This document shows, piece by piece, positions 41,187-49,698 of a DNA stretch of 64,000 nt. The notes beneath the pieces were generated by a model. That model worked only from the letters and a program-made list of their open reading frames with translations. It was not told the origin of the DNA and ran no database searches. The stretch is from the NCBI GenBank assembly GCA_938031175.1, contig CALHGZ010000001.1, positions 1 to 64,000 on the forward strand. Direction: 5' to 3'. The DNA is from Candidatus Kapaibacterium sp. (GTDB lineage: Bacteria > Bacteroidota > Ignavibacteria > Kapaibacteriales > UBA2268). The position numbers were made by a program, and so were the translations under genes. How positions within the stretch are numbered: the first letter of the stretch is position 1; each line of letters opens with the position of its first letter.

Positions 41187-43373
41187 TTAATCCTCCATAA
41201 GAATAGTAACAAAATTGACATTCATACCAGTTCCGCCCATAATCGGGTCAATTTTATATTTTGTAATAAGTTCGGCATCACTTGCACCTCTCATATATGC
41301 TCCGCTCAGAGCTTTAGATCGATGTCCAAAACCATGAACCATATATACACAATCACCGCGAATTTTTTGAGTTGCTTTGACTTTCACCTTGTTGCTAATA
41401 ATTCCATCTTGATTTTTTAATCTGATGTAATCGCCGGATTTTATCCCAATTCGATTTGCAATATCTGAGTTTATCCAAACTTCATTTTCATTCATCATGT
41501 CCCTTAAAATTCTATTAGTCTGAGTTTGACTGAAGGTATGAACAGGTGCTCTTCCAAATAGCAAGCGAAAATATCCCGGAGGTGGATCATCAGGTGGAAT
41601 ATAGCGTGGAATAGGGTCAAAGCCATATTCAGCAAGCTGATTTGAATAAAATTCAACTTTTCCGCTTGGTGTGAAAAATTCCTGCTTTACACCTTCATTA
41701 TCGTAGATAGGCTGTTTTTCTCCGAAGATAATTCCTTTTGATTTAAATTCATCATAAGAATATCCGGCAGATTCAATTCTATATTTTAGGTATTCTTCAA
41801 TATCAGTCCAAGGGAAATATTCGTTTAAATTTAGTTTTTCAGCTAATTTTTTGGCAATCCACCAGCCGGGTTTTTGTTCATTGGGTGGATTTACAACTGG
41901 TTGCCTAATGAGAGCAAAGGGTAGATAGAAAGAATTTACACTTATATCGTCAAATCTTTCTAAATAGACAGCTTCTGGAAGTACAACATCAGCCCATGAA
42001 GTAATTTCGGATGGGATAACATCAATTGCTACAAGTAAATCCAATTTATTAATTGCCTCAATCGTTTCCAGCTGATTTGGCATTGATTCAATTAAATTTG
42101 TACCATATACGAACCATCCTTTTATTGGGTATGGCTTTTCGGTAAGTGTTGCTTCACGGATACCGTTAGTTAAACCTTCTTCACTTATAAATGGATACTT
42201 ATTATCTGGATTGTCTGCTTTTTCTCTTTGTGATTCAGGGTAAGGTGGATATGGGTATTTAGGAATCTTCATTTCAGCAGGTTTAAAGAAACCACCTTTT
42301 CTATTCCAATTACCAAGTAAGGCATTTACAAGAGCAATTGCTCTACTTCTTTGAGTGTCGTTACCATACCAATTTACATGCCTTCCCGGATGAACAAGTG
42401 ATGCAGGTTTATGAAGTGCGAGTTCCCTAGCTGTGTTACGAATTTGTTCAGGTGTAATTCCAGTTTGTATATACGCCCATTCTGGAGTATAAGCAGAAAT
42501 TTCATTTTTAAATGATTCAAAGCCCCAGCCATATTTATCAACAAAATCTCTATCATAAAGATTTTCGGTGACAAGGACATTCATCCAGCTTAATAATAGA
42601 GCCAGATCGGTACCAGGTTTAATAGGTAGATAGTATTTTGCCTTGCCAGCGGCTATTGAAAATCTTGGGTCAACGACAATTATACTCGCTCCGTTTTCAA
42701 TTGCTTTTGCAAAATCCTGAACCTGAGTATTATGCATATTTTCTCCCAAGTGACTGCCAATTAAAGCAAGGCATTTTGTATTACGGATGTCAGTACGTTC
42801 GGGTGAACCGATATAATCGCCAAAAGTTAATTCAAATCCTATTTCGCGTGGACCACGGCATTGTGCAAATGATGGGGCAACTATATTGATTACTCCAAAT
42901 GCTCTCAAGGTGTGTTTCAGGAAGTTTCCACCAATGCCATGATTGAAAAGAGCGATTGATTCGGGTCCGTAAGTTTCTTTTATTTTTAGCATTTTATCTG
43001 CTATATAATTCAAAGCTTCATCCCATGTAGCTACAACCCATTTTTCGTCGCCTCTGTTGCCTTTGCGGATAAGTGGAGCTTTCAAACGATCTGGGTCATA
43101 GTGCATGCCAACACCACCAGAGCCTCTCGGGCAAAGTCTTCCATTACTCAAAGGGTCAAGTGGATTACCTTCAATCTTCCATAGTTTACCATCTCTGACG
43201 TAAGCAATTGCTCCACATTTCCAGAAGCAGATATTGCAATATGTCGGCACTTTTCTGATACCTAGTTCATCTGTGTCATTGCTTTTTATGTTGCTTATTA
43301 GATTTTGTGAAAGTGCAGCGCCTGCAAAAGTTGCTGAACTAATTTCGAGAAATTTTCTTCTTGTCAGTTTCAT
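41187..43373 (-). CDS. Molybdopterin-containing oxidoreductase, PsrA/PhsA (polysulfide/thiosulfate reductase) type
   Basis: A 728-residue periplasmic catalytic subunit of the DMSO reductase superfamily. The twin-arginine signal T-R-R-K-F-L-E at residues 4-10 is followed by a hydrophobic stretch. The [4Fe-4S] ligands are C46, C49, C53 and C81 (C-N-I-C-F-W-K-C and L-C-P-R-G). A Cys at 170 (F-A-Q-C-R-G) sits where the Mo ligand is expected. The C-terminal dinucleotide-binding domain includes G-R-A-P-V-H-T-F-S-Q-T and V-Y-M-V-H-G-F-G-H. It needs bis-MGD, made by MobA encoded downstream, and TatC encoded at 26 kb. Polysulfide, thiosulfate or tetrathionate could be the substrate; the nearby YeeE and rhodanese genes favour a sulfur compound. 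Overlaps the MerR gene by 4 bases. Confidence 0.9.
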   Translation of the reverse strand: MKLTRRKFLEISSATFAGAALSQNLISNIKSNDTDELGIRKVPTYCNICFWKCGAIAYVRDGKLWKIEGNPLDPLSNGRLCPRGSGGVGMHYDPDRLKAPLIRKGNRGDEKWVVATWDEALNYIADKMLKIKETYGPESIALFNHGIGGNFLKHTLRAFGVINIVAPSFAQCRGPREIGFELTFGDYIGSPERTDIRNTKCLALIGSHLGENMHNTQVQDFAKAIENGASIIVVDPRFSIAAGKAKYYLPIKPGTDLALLLSWMNVLVTENLYDRDFVDKYGWGFESFKNEISAYTPEWAYIQTGITPEQIRNTARELALHKPASLVHPGRHVNWYGNDTQRSRAIALVNALLGNWNRKGGFFKPAEMKIPKYPYPPYPESQREKADNPDNKYPFISEEGLTNGIREATLTEKPYPIKGWFVYGTNLIESMPNQLETIEAINKLDLLVAIDVIPSEITSWADVVLPEAVYLERFDDISVNSFYLPFALIRQPVVNPPNEQKPGWWIAKKLAEKLNLNEYFPWTDIEEYLKYRIESAGYSYDEFKSKGIIFGEKQPIYDNEGVKQEFFTPSGKVEFYSNQLAEYGFDPIPRYIPPDDPPPGYFRLLFGRAPVHTFSQTQTNRILRDMMNENEVWINSDIANRIGIKSGDYIRLKNQDGIISNKVKVKATQKIRGDCVYMVHGFGHRSKALSGAYMRGASDAELITKYKIDPIMGGTGMNVNFVTILMED

Positions 43374-43822
43374 TTTAGTGTTGTTATTTTTATTATTTCT
43401 GATTTAATTTTTTCACAAGTAGTAAATTCATTGTAAACAGTGCAATCTCTACAATTTAAATTTTCGCAGATATTGTTTCTGTGTTTAAAACTCCAGCAAG
43501 GTGATGAGTGTGATTTGTAAGCTTCGCAATTTTCCCGATCTTTTTCGGAACATTTGACAATGTTCCAGCAAGGAATCATTGAATAAATCAATTTTATTGC
43601 TGGAATTGATAATTTTAAATTTTTGATAGCATCTTGTATGCACTTTAACCGCTCTATATCAGATTCGGAATATAAGCGATGAGAACTTTCAGATTTAAAG
43701 GGTATGATTAGGTTTTCACGTTCATACATTCTGAGTGTATGAACTGATAAATTTAATAATCTTGATACAGAGCCAATTGTATATATTGGAACTCTTGAAG
43801 GGCTAACATTCATTGATACCAT
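43370..43822 (-). CDS. MerR-family regulator with C-terminal two-CW cysteine domain
   Basis: A 150-residue regulator. Residues 13-80 are a MerR winged HTH (Y-T-I-G-S-V-S-R-L-L-N-L-S-V-H-T-L-R-M-Y-E-R, then R-L-Y-S-E-S-D-I-E-R-L). From residue 84 the protein is cysteine-rich: P-C-W at 84-86, then C91, C99, P-C-W at 108-110, C119, C124, C127 and C136, the spacing I associate with two-CW domains. Such a domain could bind a metal or iron-sulfur cluster or form persulfides and report sulfur or redox state. ATG at 43822 or 43813 (M-N-V-S) is possible. It is the first gene of the reductase operon and overlaps the catalytic-subunit gene by 4 bases, so it is probably autoregulatory. Confidence 0.85.
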   Translation of the reverse strand: MVSMNVSPSRVPIYTIGSVSRLLNLSVHTLRMYERENLIIPFKSESSHRLYSESDIERLKCIQDAIKNLKLSIPAIKLIYSMIPCWNIVKCSEKDRENCEAYKSHSSPCWSFKHRNNICENLNCRDCTVYNEFTTCEKIKSEIIKITTLK

Positions 43823-43839
43823 AATATTTAATATTTCAA

Positions 43840-43860
43840 AGTATTAAAAAATTTGATACT
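43840..43860 (-). promoter_or_regulatory. Possible MerR operator
   Basis: AGTAT and ATACT form a 5-bp dyad spaced by 11 bases, 18 bases before the MerR start codon. MerR regulators bind dyads between promoter elements, and the position fits autoregulation. The arms are short and AT-rich, so this is a weak call. Confidence 0.3.
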
Positions 43861-44197
43861 CAAAATTATAGATTTTATAAAGTATGTTACAAGAATCAAG
43901 ATAATTCTATCCCCTTTGTGTTGTTAGACTTACATAACTCATAATTTAGTTTTACCTATATTTTTATTTAATTATTTTAGGTTATTGGCTAAAAAAATTT
44001 TTAATTTCTAAATAATTGATTGGAATAGATTAGAATTTTTAAGCAAGTTTTTGAAGAATTACTAGGGTGTTTTTTTTCTATTTGTCATTATTTGAGAATT
44101 TTTATCTATTATTTATAACTTATTTTTGATTTGAATGAGCTTGAACCTAACTCTTTGTTTTTTATCATATTTTGATGTACTTTTTAAGTTTTTGATG
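43861..44197 (-). other. AT-rich gap with no recognisable gene
   Basis: About 340 bases between the divergent MerR promoter region and the end of the GT10 gene. Both strands are full of T- and A-runs and stop codons. I see no tRNA, strong hairpin, terminator or promoter box here. Confidence 0.6.
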
Positions 44198-45202
44198 TTA
44201 TTTGATTTCAAGTTTATTTTTATGTAGTTTTAAAATCAATTTTTTAAATGTAAAATATTTAATTTTTCTTTTGATTGTATTAAATAAATAAACAATTTTC
44301 TTCAAACTTTTTGCATAAAAACTCAATAGTGTGTTATTATGAAATATTAATGAATCCTTACTTACAGGTTGTTTATTTGATTCAATTGCATTTTGTAAAA
44401 AGCACAAAATATTTTCTCTTTTAACGTATTGATTCAGCTTATTATTAATGAAATAAGGTTGAAGTAGCATTTCGATATACTTTGATTCATCTTTGTCAAT
44501 TTCGATAACTTTTTCAATTAATAATTCATCGGAATTATAATCATAATAGTTTAAAAAACTTTTTGTATTAAAGTCCAGATGAATTAGAGGATTTCCCCAG
44601 TAGATGGGTATGCTATTTACAAGCATTGGTTCAAAAATCTTTTCTGTAGTATAGCCATTACTTTCCTCATTTTCAAATGCAATAGTAAATTTATATTCTC
44701 GAATAAATTCTAGTTTGTTTTTGGGGCGAAATCCAAGATTATTATATAAACGACCGGCAGAATCAACTTTTTTATACTTATTCAATTTTTTGAAAAAATT
44801 ATTTCGTTTTTTGCAATAGGGATTAGAATAAATAAAATTGCAAAATTTCTTTTTCTCACTCATAATATGAGAAATATCAAAATTTTGTTTTATTATCTTA
44901 TTGACATCATCGAATAATGCATAAAGAGGCAATCGATAGTGCTTTTCTGAATCAATAAAGTGGAATGATAAGGAATAATCACATTCTTTGTAATTTGGTA
45001 ATATGTTTTCTCCAGAGAAAAAAAATTTTACACAGTCATATAGGTAATGTTTAGTTCCGAAAACAGAATAGAACAAAAATTCAGGTTGATTTTCATCAAT
45101 TACTACTTCGTATATATCACGAAGAATGTCAGTGAAATAGTTGTTTTTTGGATTGAATTCAGGCCAAAAATCTACGAACGCAACTTTAATTTTTCTTTTC
45201 AA
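44198..45202 (-). CDS. Glycosyltransferase family 10 (alpha-1,3-fucosyltransferase-like)
   Basis: A 334-residue cytoplasmic glycosyltransferase. The donor-binding motif of GT10 is clear at about residues 172-205: F-T-I-A-F-E-N-E-E-S, then G-Y-T-T-E-K-I-F-E-P-M, then N-S-I-P-I-Y-W-G-N-P. N-terminal V-A-F-V-D-F-W-P-E-F-N-P and I-Y-S-N-P-Y-C-K-K-R also fit. Family members move L-fucose from GDP-fucose to GlcNAc-containing surface glycans, as in Helicobacter Lewis antigens; the acceptor is unknown here. The C-terminal 40 residues are very basic (K-R-K-I-K-Y-F, K-L-H-K-N-K), as in membrane-associating bacterial GT10 enzymes. The gene stands alone in AT-rich DNA and may have been acquired. Confidence 0.85.
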   Translation of the reverse strand: MKRKIKVAFVDFWPEFNPKNNYFTDILRDIYEVVIDENQPEFLFYSVFGTKHYLYDCVKFFFSGENILPNYKECDYSLSFHFIDSEKHYRLPLYALFDDVNKIIKQNFDISHIMSEKKKFCNFIYSNPYCKKRNNFFKKLNKYKKVDSAGRLYNNLGFRPKNKLEFIREYKFTIAFENEESNGYTTEKIFEPMLVNSIPIYWGNPLIHLDFNTKSFLNYYDYNSDELLIEKVIEIDKDESKYIEMLLQPYFINNKLNQYVKRENILCFLQNAIESNKQPVSKDSLIFHNNTLLSFYAKSLKKIVYLFNTIKRKIKYFTFKKLILKLHKNKLEIK

Positions 45203-45236
45203 TCTTATTCAATCAACTTTTGAATGTAATTAAATT

Positions 45237-45244
45237 CAAAATTA
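45237..45244 (-). promoter_or_regulatory. TAnnTTTG -7 promoter box (TAATTTTG) for the GT10 gene
   Basis: An exact minus-strand match 34 bases before the GT10 ATG at 45202. Confidence 0.45.
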
Positions 45245-45348
45245 TCAAATTAAATAGATCCAAAATTAAAATAAAAATTTTTTAGGGCACTTGGAAAAGT
45301 GCAAGCAATGGATAAGTCTAAAATTTAGCTAATTTTTCATGGAATACG

Positions 45349-45381
45349 AAAAAAAATCCGTCGCTATGAGGACGGATTTTT
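45349..45381 (-). terminator. Rho-independent terminator after tRNA-fMet
   Basis: AAAATCCGTC and GACGGATTTT form a strong stem around an 8-base loop; on the minus strand a T-run follows. It ends the tRNA-fMet transcript 3 bases after the tRNA. A/T runs on both sides make it potentially bidirectional. Confidence 0.88.
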
Positions 45382-45383
45382 AG

Positions 45384-45456
45384 TAGCGGGGACAGGACTT
45401 GAACCTGTAACCTTCGGGTTATGAGCCCGACGAGATACCAATTACTCCACCCCGCG
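45384..45456 (-). tRNA. Initiator tRNA-fMet (anticodon CAU)
   Basis: On the minus strand the acceptor CGCGGGG pairs with CCCCGC, leaving position 1 (C) unpaired with 72 (T), the initiator hallmark. The anticodon stem TCGGG/CCCGA has three G-C pairs next to the loop CTCATAA (anticodon CAT), a second initiator hallmark. The T arm contains GGTTCAAGTCC. CCA is not encoded. Confidence 0.95.
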
Positions 45457-45468
45457 ATAATCGGATTA

Positions 45469-45476
45469 CAAATATA
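45469..45476 (-). promoter_or_regulatory. TAnnTTTG -7 promoter box (TATATTTG) for tRNA-fMet
   Basis: An exact minus-strand match ending 12 bases before the tRNA 5' end. The tRNA therefore appears as a single-gene unit between this box and its terminator. Confidence 0.65.
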
Positions 45477-45539
45477 CAAAAAATTATTAATTTGTAAAAA
45501 CTATATTCTGTTTTAACGTGAAATTCAGAGAATTATTAT

Positions 45540-48500
45540 ATGCAAGAGTTGATTAATACGCGTGAACAAGAACTTTCCTTGCTTTTAGATCGGCATTTAG
45601 CAATAACAGCTAACGCTGGCTCCGGTAAAACCCGCACTTTAGTGAATCGTTATTTAGCCATAATTGATATGGGTGTCTCTACTGATGAAGTAGTTGCAAT
45701 AACATTTACGAGAAAAGCAGCTAATGAGATGCTGGCAAAAATCATACATGCTATCGAGAATAAAATCAGGAAAATTGATGATGATCCAGCCGAGATGAGA
45801 CGTTTAATGAAAATTAGGGAAAAGCTCTCATCAGCAAGAATTATGACTATACACAGTTTTTGTAGTTCATTATTAAGAGAATATCCAGCAAAAGCTAATG
45901 TGAATCCATTTTTTGTTGAATTGAATCAGGCTGAACTTTACAGAATTAAGCAGGATAATATTGTTTATGTTTTAGAAGAAATGCTAAAGGATGAAAGATA
46001 CAAAGAAAATGTAAAATACCTTCTTCTGAGGTTAGGGATTAATCGTGTTGTAAGATTCATTGATGAAATTTTGAATAGAGCTGAAATTTTTGAGGATTTG
46101 AAAGATTTTTATTTTAATCAAGAGCCGGAAGAATATCTGGAGAGGGTAAATATAATTTTTTTTAAAATGATATATGAACCTTTGACACAAGCGATTGAAC
46201 GTCTAAATGAGATTATTGTTTACATTGAAAAAATAAATTTAACAAGAAATGAACTTTTAGCTTACAATGATTTTTCTAATGTCCTAAGTAATATAAATGC
46301 GTTAATTTCTAAGATTTTAGAGATACAAGGAAGCAAGGAATTATGGCATCTTATGGAGAGATTATTTAAGATTAAGCCATCAATTATTACAAATGATTTC
46401 AAAATAAATCAAAAACTGCTGAATAAAATGAATTTTCAAGTCTTGCTGAGTAAAATCAGTCTTGAATACGTTAAAGAATCAGAAAAATTATTTTCGATAT
46501 TTAGATATGTTAGAGATTTGATTCCAGCAATTGGAAAAGATAAATATGAACTTGAGTTGTTTAAATTCAATCAACTATTATTTCAAATAAGTGAGAAAAT
46601 TATTGAGGAAATTGAAAATGAAAAACAAACAATTGGTGGAATTGATTATAATGATATGCTCATTAAAGCTGATAAATTATTAAGTGATCAAGATGTCGCT
46701 GATCAAGTTAGGAAGAAAGTTAAATATCTTTTAATTGATGAATTTCAGGATACCAATGATTTGCAATTCAGAATAATACAAAAACTTGTACCTTCGCTTA
46801 ATGGTAAAATCTACCAAAAAGAGCCTGTAAATTTATATGTGGTAGGAGATGCAAAACAAAGTATTTATGCTTTTAGAAATGCTGATGTCCGTGTTTTTAA
46901 AGAGGTTATAAGGAAAATTACAGGTATAAATAATCTGCGTTTAAAAGTAGATGCAATTTCAAAACGAGTAGATATACATTCAAAAACTTATGAACTGAGT
47001 GATATCGAGGCAGAAGGCAAGATCATTTTATCAGCTTCATTTCGTTTATTCCCAGCAATCGCAGCATTTGTTAATAAAGTTTGTGGTTATGCTTTTGGTA
47101 TGGACAATACAGAATTTGATGTTGAATACGAGGATTTAGTATGTACAAAGTGTGTAGAAATTATAAATAATCCGAATGCAAATATAAGAAATATTGGTAC
47201 AATATCTTTATTATTAGTTGAAAAAAGTAAATCTCAAAAAATAGAAAATGAAACAAACGAGACTGGTAATTTTGATGAGGCCTTGGATAATCAGGAAGCA
47301 CATTTATTAGCAAGATATCTTCTAAAAATAGTTGAAGGTAAAGAACTGTTTACCATTGATGATAATGGTATTAGGCGAAGAGTAAAATGGGGCGATATCT
47401 GTGTACTTGCAAGAACAAAGGCATTTTGTAATGAATTAGCCGAGTATTTTTTGAGTTATAATATTCCCTATTTAATTCATTCTGGAAGCGGTTTTTTTGA
47501 ATCTGTTGAGATTCGTGATTTAATTGGATTTCTCAAATTTTTGGATAATCCTTATAATGATGAGGCTTTTCTGGGTATTTTAAAATCATACTTTTTCAGA
47601 TTTGATGATGATTTTCTTTTAAAATTGAAATTATCTTCTGAAAAAATGACATTTTGGGAAAAGTTTATTGAATTACCAACAACAGAGACATTTAACGAAT
47701 TGTCTATTGCAAAACAGAAAAAAATCAAATATTCTATATCATTATTGCAAAAAGCGATTAATAGTTCCAATCGAATATCTATCTCGCAATTGATAATGGT
47801 ATTTTTAGAGGATACGCATTGGTATGGTATAGCAAGAGTTAATCCGAGATTCCGTCAAATGGTATCAAATGTAAATAAATTCATTGAAATAACCCGTAAT
47901 TTTGAATCACGTGGATTCCGCAATCTTAGTGATTTTGTAAATGAACTGAAGTCAATCGAGAGTTCGAACTTACTTGAAGCTGAAGCACCATTTATTTCTG
48001 ATGAAGATGCTGTTAATATTATGACAATCCATAGTGCTAAAGGTTTAGAATTCCCTGTTGTAGCTATATACAAATCTTCTGAATTCAAAGATAAAAGCCC
48101 AGAATTATTTTTATCAAAAGAAAATGGTGTAAGTTACAAATTACCAGTTTATGAAGATAATATTTATAAAGAAATCAACACATTATCATATACATTTGAT
48201 AAAATAAGATATAAAGAAGCTACTAAAGCCGAAGAGAAGCGATTGCTCTATGTTGCACTTACTCGAGCAAAAGAACATTTAATTATAACTTCTTCAAATA
48301 TAAATGATCCAAGCTATTTTTGGAAATATATATATGAAAGTATTATCAATGAGTTTATTATTAATATTGTGAAAAAAATAAACCAAGAATTACTTATTGA
48401 TTCTGAACTTACTTTTTATGTTGACGGTAAGAATGTCAAATCTAAAATTAAATATCCCTTAAATTTGATATTCAATTTAGATGAAGTTGAACTCTGCAGC

Positions 48501-49322
48501 AAACTAATAGAAGCTAAATCAGCGGAGAAAATCATTTTAACTGGAGATTTAGATGCCTGTCCAACGGAGGAATTTTATTCAGCGACCAAATTTAATTTTT
48601 TTGATAGCAATAAAGATGAATTTGTCGAATTTTACAGGCTCGGGTTAGATAATAAACTAGACTTGAGAATGTTGAATGCAGATGAGAATGAAAAAATTGA
48701 AGATTCAATAATTCAGGGTGTTGGTTTTGGTGTTGTTATTCATAAGCTTTTTGAAAAGATCAATTTTTGGTTAGAAAATGGGAAAATTAACAAGTCAATT
48801 TTCGATGTTATTACAAATAAGATAGTTTCTGAGATGAATCTAATTCTCGATGAAAATTTAATGCAAGATTTAACAGAGGTTTGCCAAAGTGTTGTCAATT
48901 CTCAATTTTTAATCAGCAGATTAGAGGAATTGAAAAATGCAAATTTTGAATATGAATTATATCTACCATTAGGTACTGAAATTTTAAATTGTGTAGTTGA
49001 TGTTTTAATAAGGGATAAAACAGGGCAGTATGAAATCTGGGATTGGAAATCAAATAAAATAAAAAATTTTAATGATTTAGAACGTTTAACGAATGTTTAT
49101 AAACTTCAGATGAAAATATATGCATTTATAGTATCAAAACTGTTTCCTGAACAAAAAGAATTCTCTACACGATTATTATTTGTGAGAGCCGCGAAGGAAT
49201 TTAGCGAGAAAGATCATTGGATAAAGACTTTTCGTTTCACCATACAAGAACTCGAAAGCTTTGAAGAAGAACTAATTTCTAAAACTAATGAAATGAAAAC
49301 TGCTTTATATTTTCTTAGGTGA
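45540..49322 (+). CDS. addA: AddA-type UvrD/Rep helicase-nuclease
   Basis: A 1260-residue helicase-nuclease of the RecB/AddA type that processes double-strand breaks for recombination. Walker A T-A-N-A-G-S-G-K-T lies near residue 24 after the Q motif (N-T-R-E-Q-E). Motif Ia reads A-I-T-F-T-R-K-A-A-N-E-M, motif II L-L-I-D-E-F-Q-D-T near 400, motif III V-G-D-A-K-Q-S-I-Y-A-F, motif V M-T-I-H-S-A-K-G-L-E-F near 828, and motif VI E-E-K-R-L-L-Y-V-A-L-T-R-A near 895. The C-terminus carries a PD-(D/E)xK nuclease core: V-V-D-V-L-I near 1150 and W-D-W-K near 1166. AddB, usually adjacent, is not in the window. Converges on the DUF202 gene 5 bases away. Confidence 0.9.
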   Translation: MQELINTREQELSLLLDRHLAITANAGSGKTRTLVNRYLAIIDMGVSTDEVVAITFTRKAANEMLAKIIHAIENKIRKIDDDPAEMRRLMKIREKLSSARIMTIHSFCSSLLREYPAKANVNPFFVELNQAELYRIKQDNIVYVLEEMLKDERYKENVKYLLLRLGINRVVRFIDEILNRAEIFEDLKDFYFNQEPEEYLERVNIIFFKMIYEPLTQAIERLNEIIVYIEKINLTRNELLAYNDFSNVLSNINALISKILEIQGSKELWHLMERLFKIKPSIITNDFKINQKLLNKMNFQVLLSKISLEYVKESEKLFSIFRYVRDLIPAIGKDKYELELFKFNQLLFQISEKIIEEIENEKQTIGGIDYNDMLIKADKLLSDQDVADQVRKKVKYLLIDEFQDTNDLQFRIIQKLVPSLNGKIYQKEPVNLYVVGDAKQSIYAFRNADVRVFKEVIRKITGINNLRLKVDAISKRVDIHSKTYELSDIEAEGKIILSASFRLFPAIAAFVNKVCGYAFGMDNTEFDVEYEDLVCTKCVEIINNPNANIRNIGTISLLLVEKSKSQKIENETNETGNFDEALDNQEAHLLARYLLKIVEGKELFTIDDNGIRRRVKWGDICVLARTKAFCNELAEYFLSYNIPYLIHSGSGFFESVEIRDLIGFLKFLDNPYNDEAFLGILKSYFFRFDDDFLLKLKLSSEKMTFWEKFIELPTTETFNELSIAKQKKIKYSISLLQKAINSSNRISISQLIMVFLEDTHWYGIARVNPRFRQMVSNVNKFIEITRNFESRGFRNLSDFVNELKSIESSNLLEAEAPFISDEDAVNIMTIHSAKGLEFPVVAIYKSSEFKDKSPELFLSKENGVSYKLPVYEDNIYKEINTLSYTFDKIRYKEATKAEEKRLLYVALTRAKEHLIITSSNINDPSYFWKYIYESIINEFIINIVKKINQELLIDSELTFYVDGKNVKSKIKYPLNLIFNLDEVELCSKLIEAKSAEKIILTGDLDACPTEEFYSATKFNFFDSNKDEFVEFYRLGLDNKLDLRMLNADENEKIEDSIIQGVGFGVVIHKLFEKINFWLENGKINKSIFDVITNKIVSEMNLILDENLMQDLTEVCQSVVNSQFLISRLEELKNANFEYELYLPLGTEILNCVVDVLIRDKTGQYEIWDWKSNKIKNFNDLERLTNVYKLQMKIYAFIVSKLFPEQKEFSTRLLFVRAAKEFSEKDHWIKTFRFTIQELESFEEELISKTNEMKTALYFLR

Positions 49323-49327
49323 TAGTA

Positions 49328-49645
49328 TCAATCCATTTCTTTCTCGAAGTGTATATGCTCAATTTCAAGACTCCAAATTAAATTTCGCATTCTGATATAA
49401 CGATAAATTCCCAAAATTATAGTTAATAAAGCAATTGGCAGAAATAAAAATCCTATAATTAAAAAAAATAGGTCTTGGAAAAATTTTATAAATGTAAAAC
49501 CAGCGATAAATAGTGTTAAGGCGGTTCGCTGATAAGATAGGAAAGTACGTTCATTTGACAAAATTGATCGAACTGCGGCTAATTGGTCGGTTAAGCATAA
49601 GTCCTTTTCTATGAATTTGGCATATAGACTTTTCTCTATACTCAT
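49328..49645 (-). CDS. DUF202 small membrane protein
   Basis: A 105-residue protein with two membrane segments (about residues 40-58 and 62-82). The hallmark of DUF202/YidH proteins is present: A-A-V-R-S-I-L-S-N-E-R-T-F-L-S-Y-Q-R-T-A-L-T, followed by helix L-F-I-A-G-F-T-F-I. The function of the family in bacteria is not established. Its own promoter box lies 39 bases upstream; no operon partner. Confidence 0.88.
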   Translation of the reverse strand: MSIEKSLYAKFIEKDLCLTDQLAAVRSILSNERTFLSYQRTALTLFIAGFTFIKFFQDLFFLIIGFLFLPIALLTIILGIYRYIRMRNLIWSLEIEHIHFEKEMD

Positions 49646-49683
49646 TTTGCTTACATCATTAAAAAATTAAACATTTGATAATA

Positions 49684-49691
49684 CAAAATTA
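49684..49691 (-). promoter_or_regulatory. TAnnTTTG -7 promoter box (TAATTTTG) for the DUF202 gene
   Basis: An exact minus-strand match 39 bases before the ATG at 49645, in the gap after the YgjP-like gene. Confidence 0.45.
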
Positions 49692-49698
49692 ATTTTTT

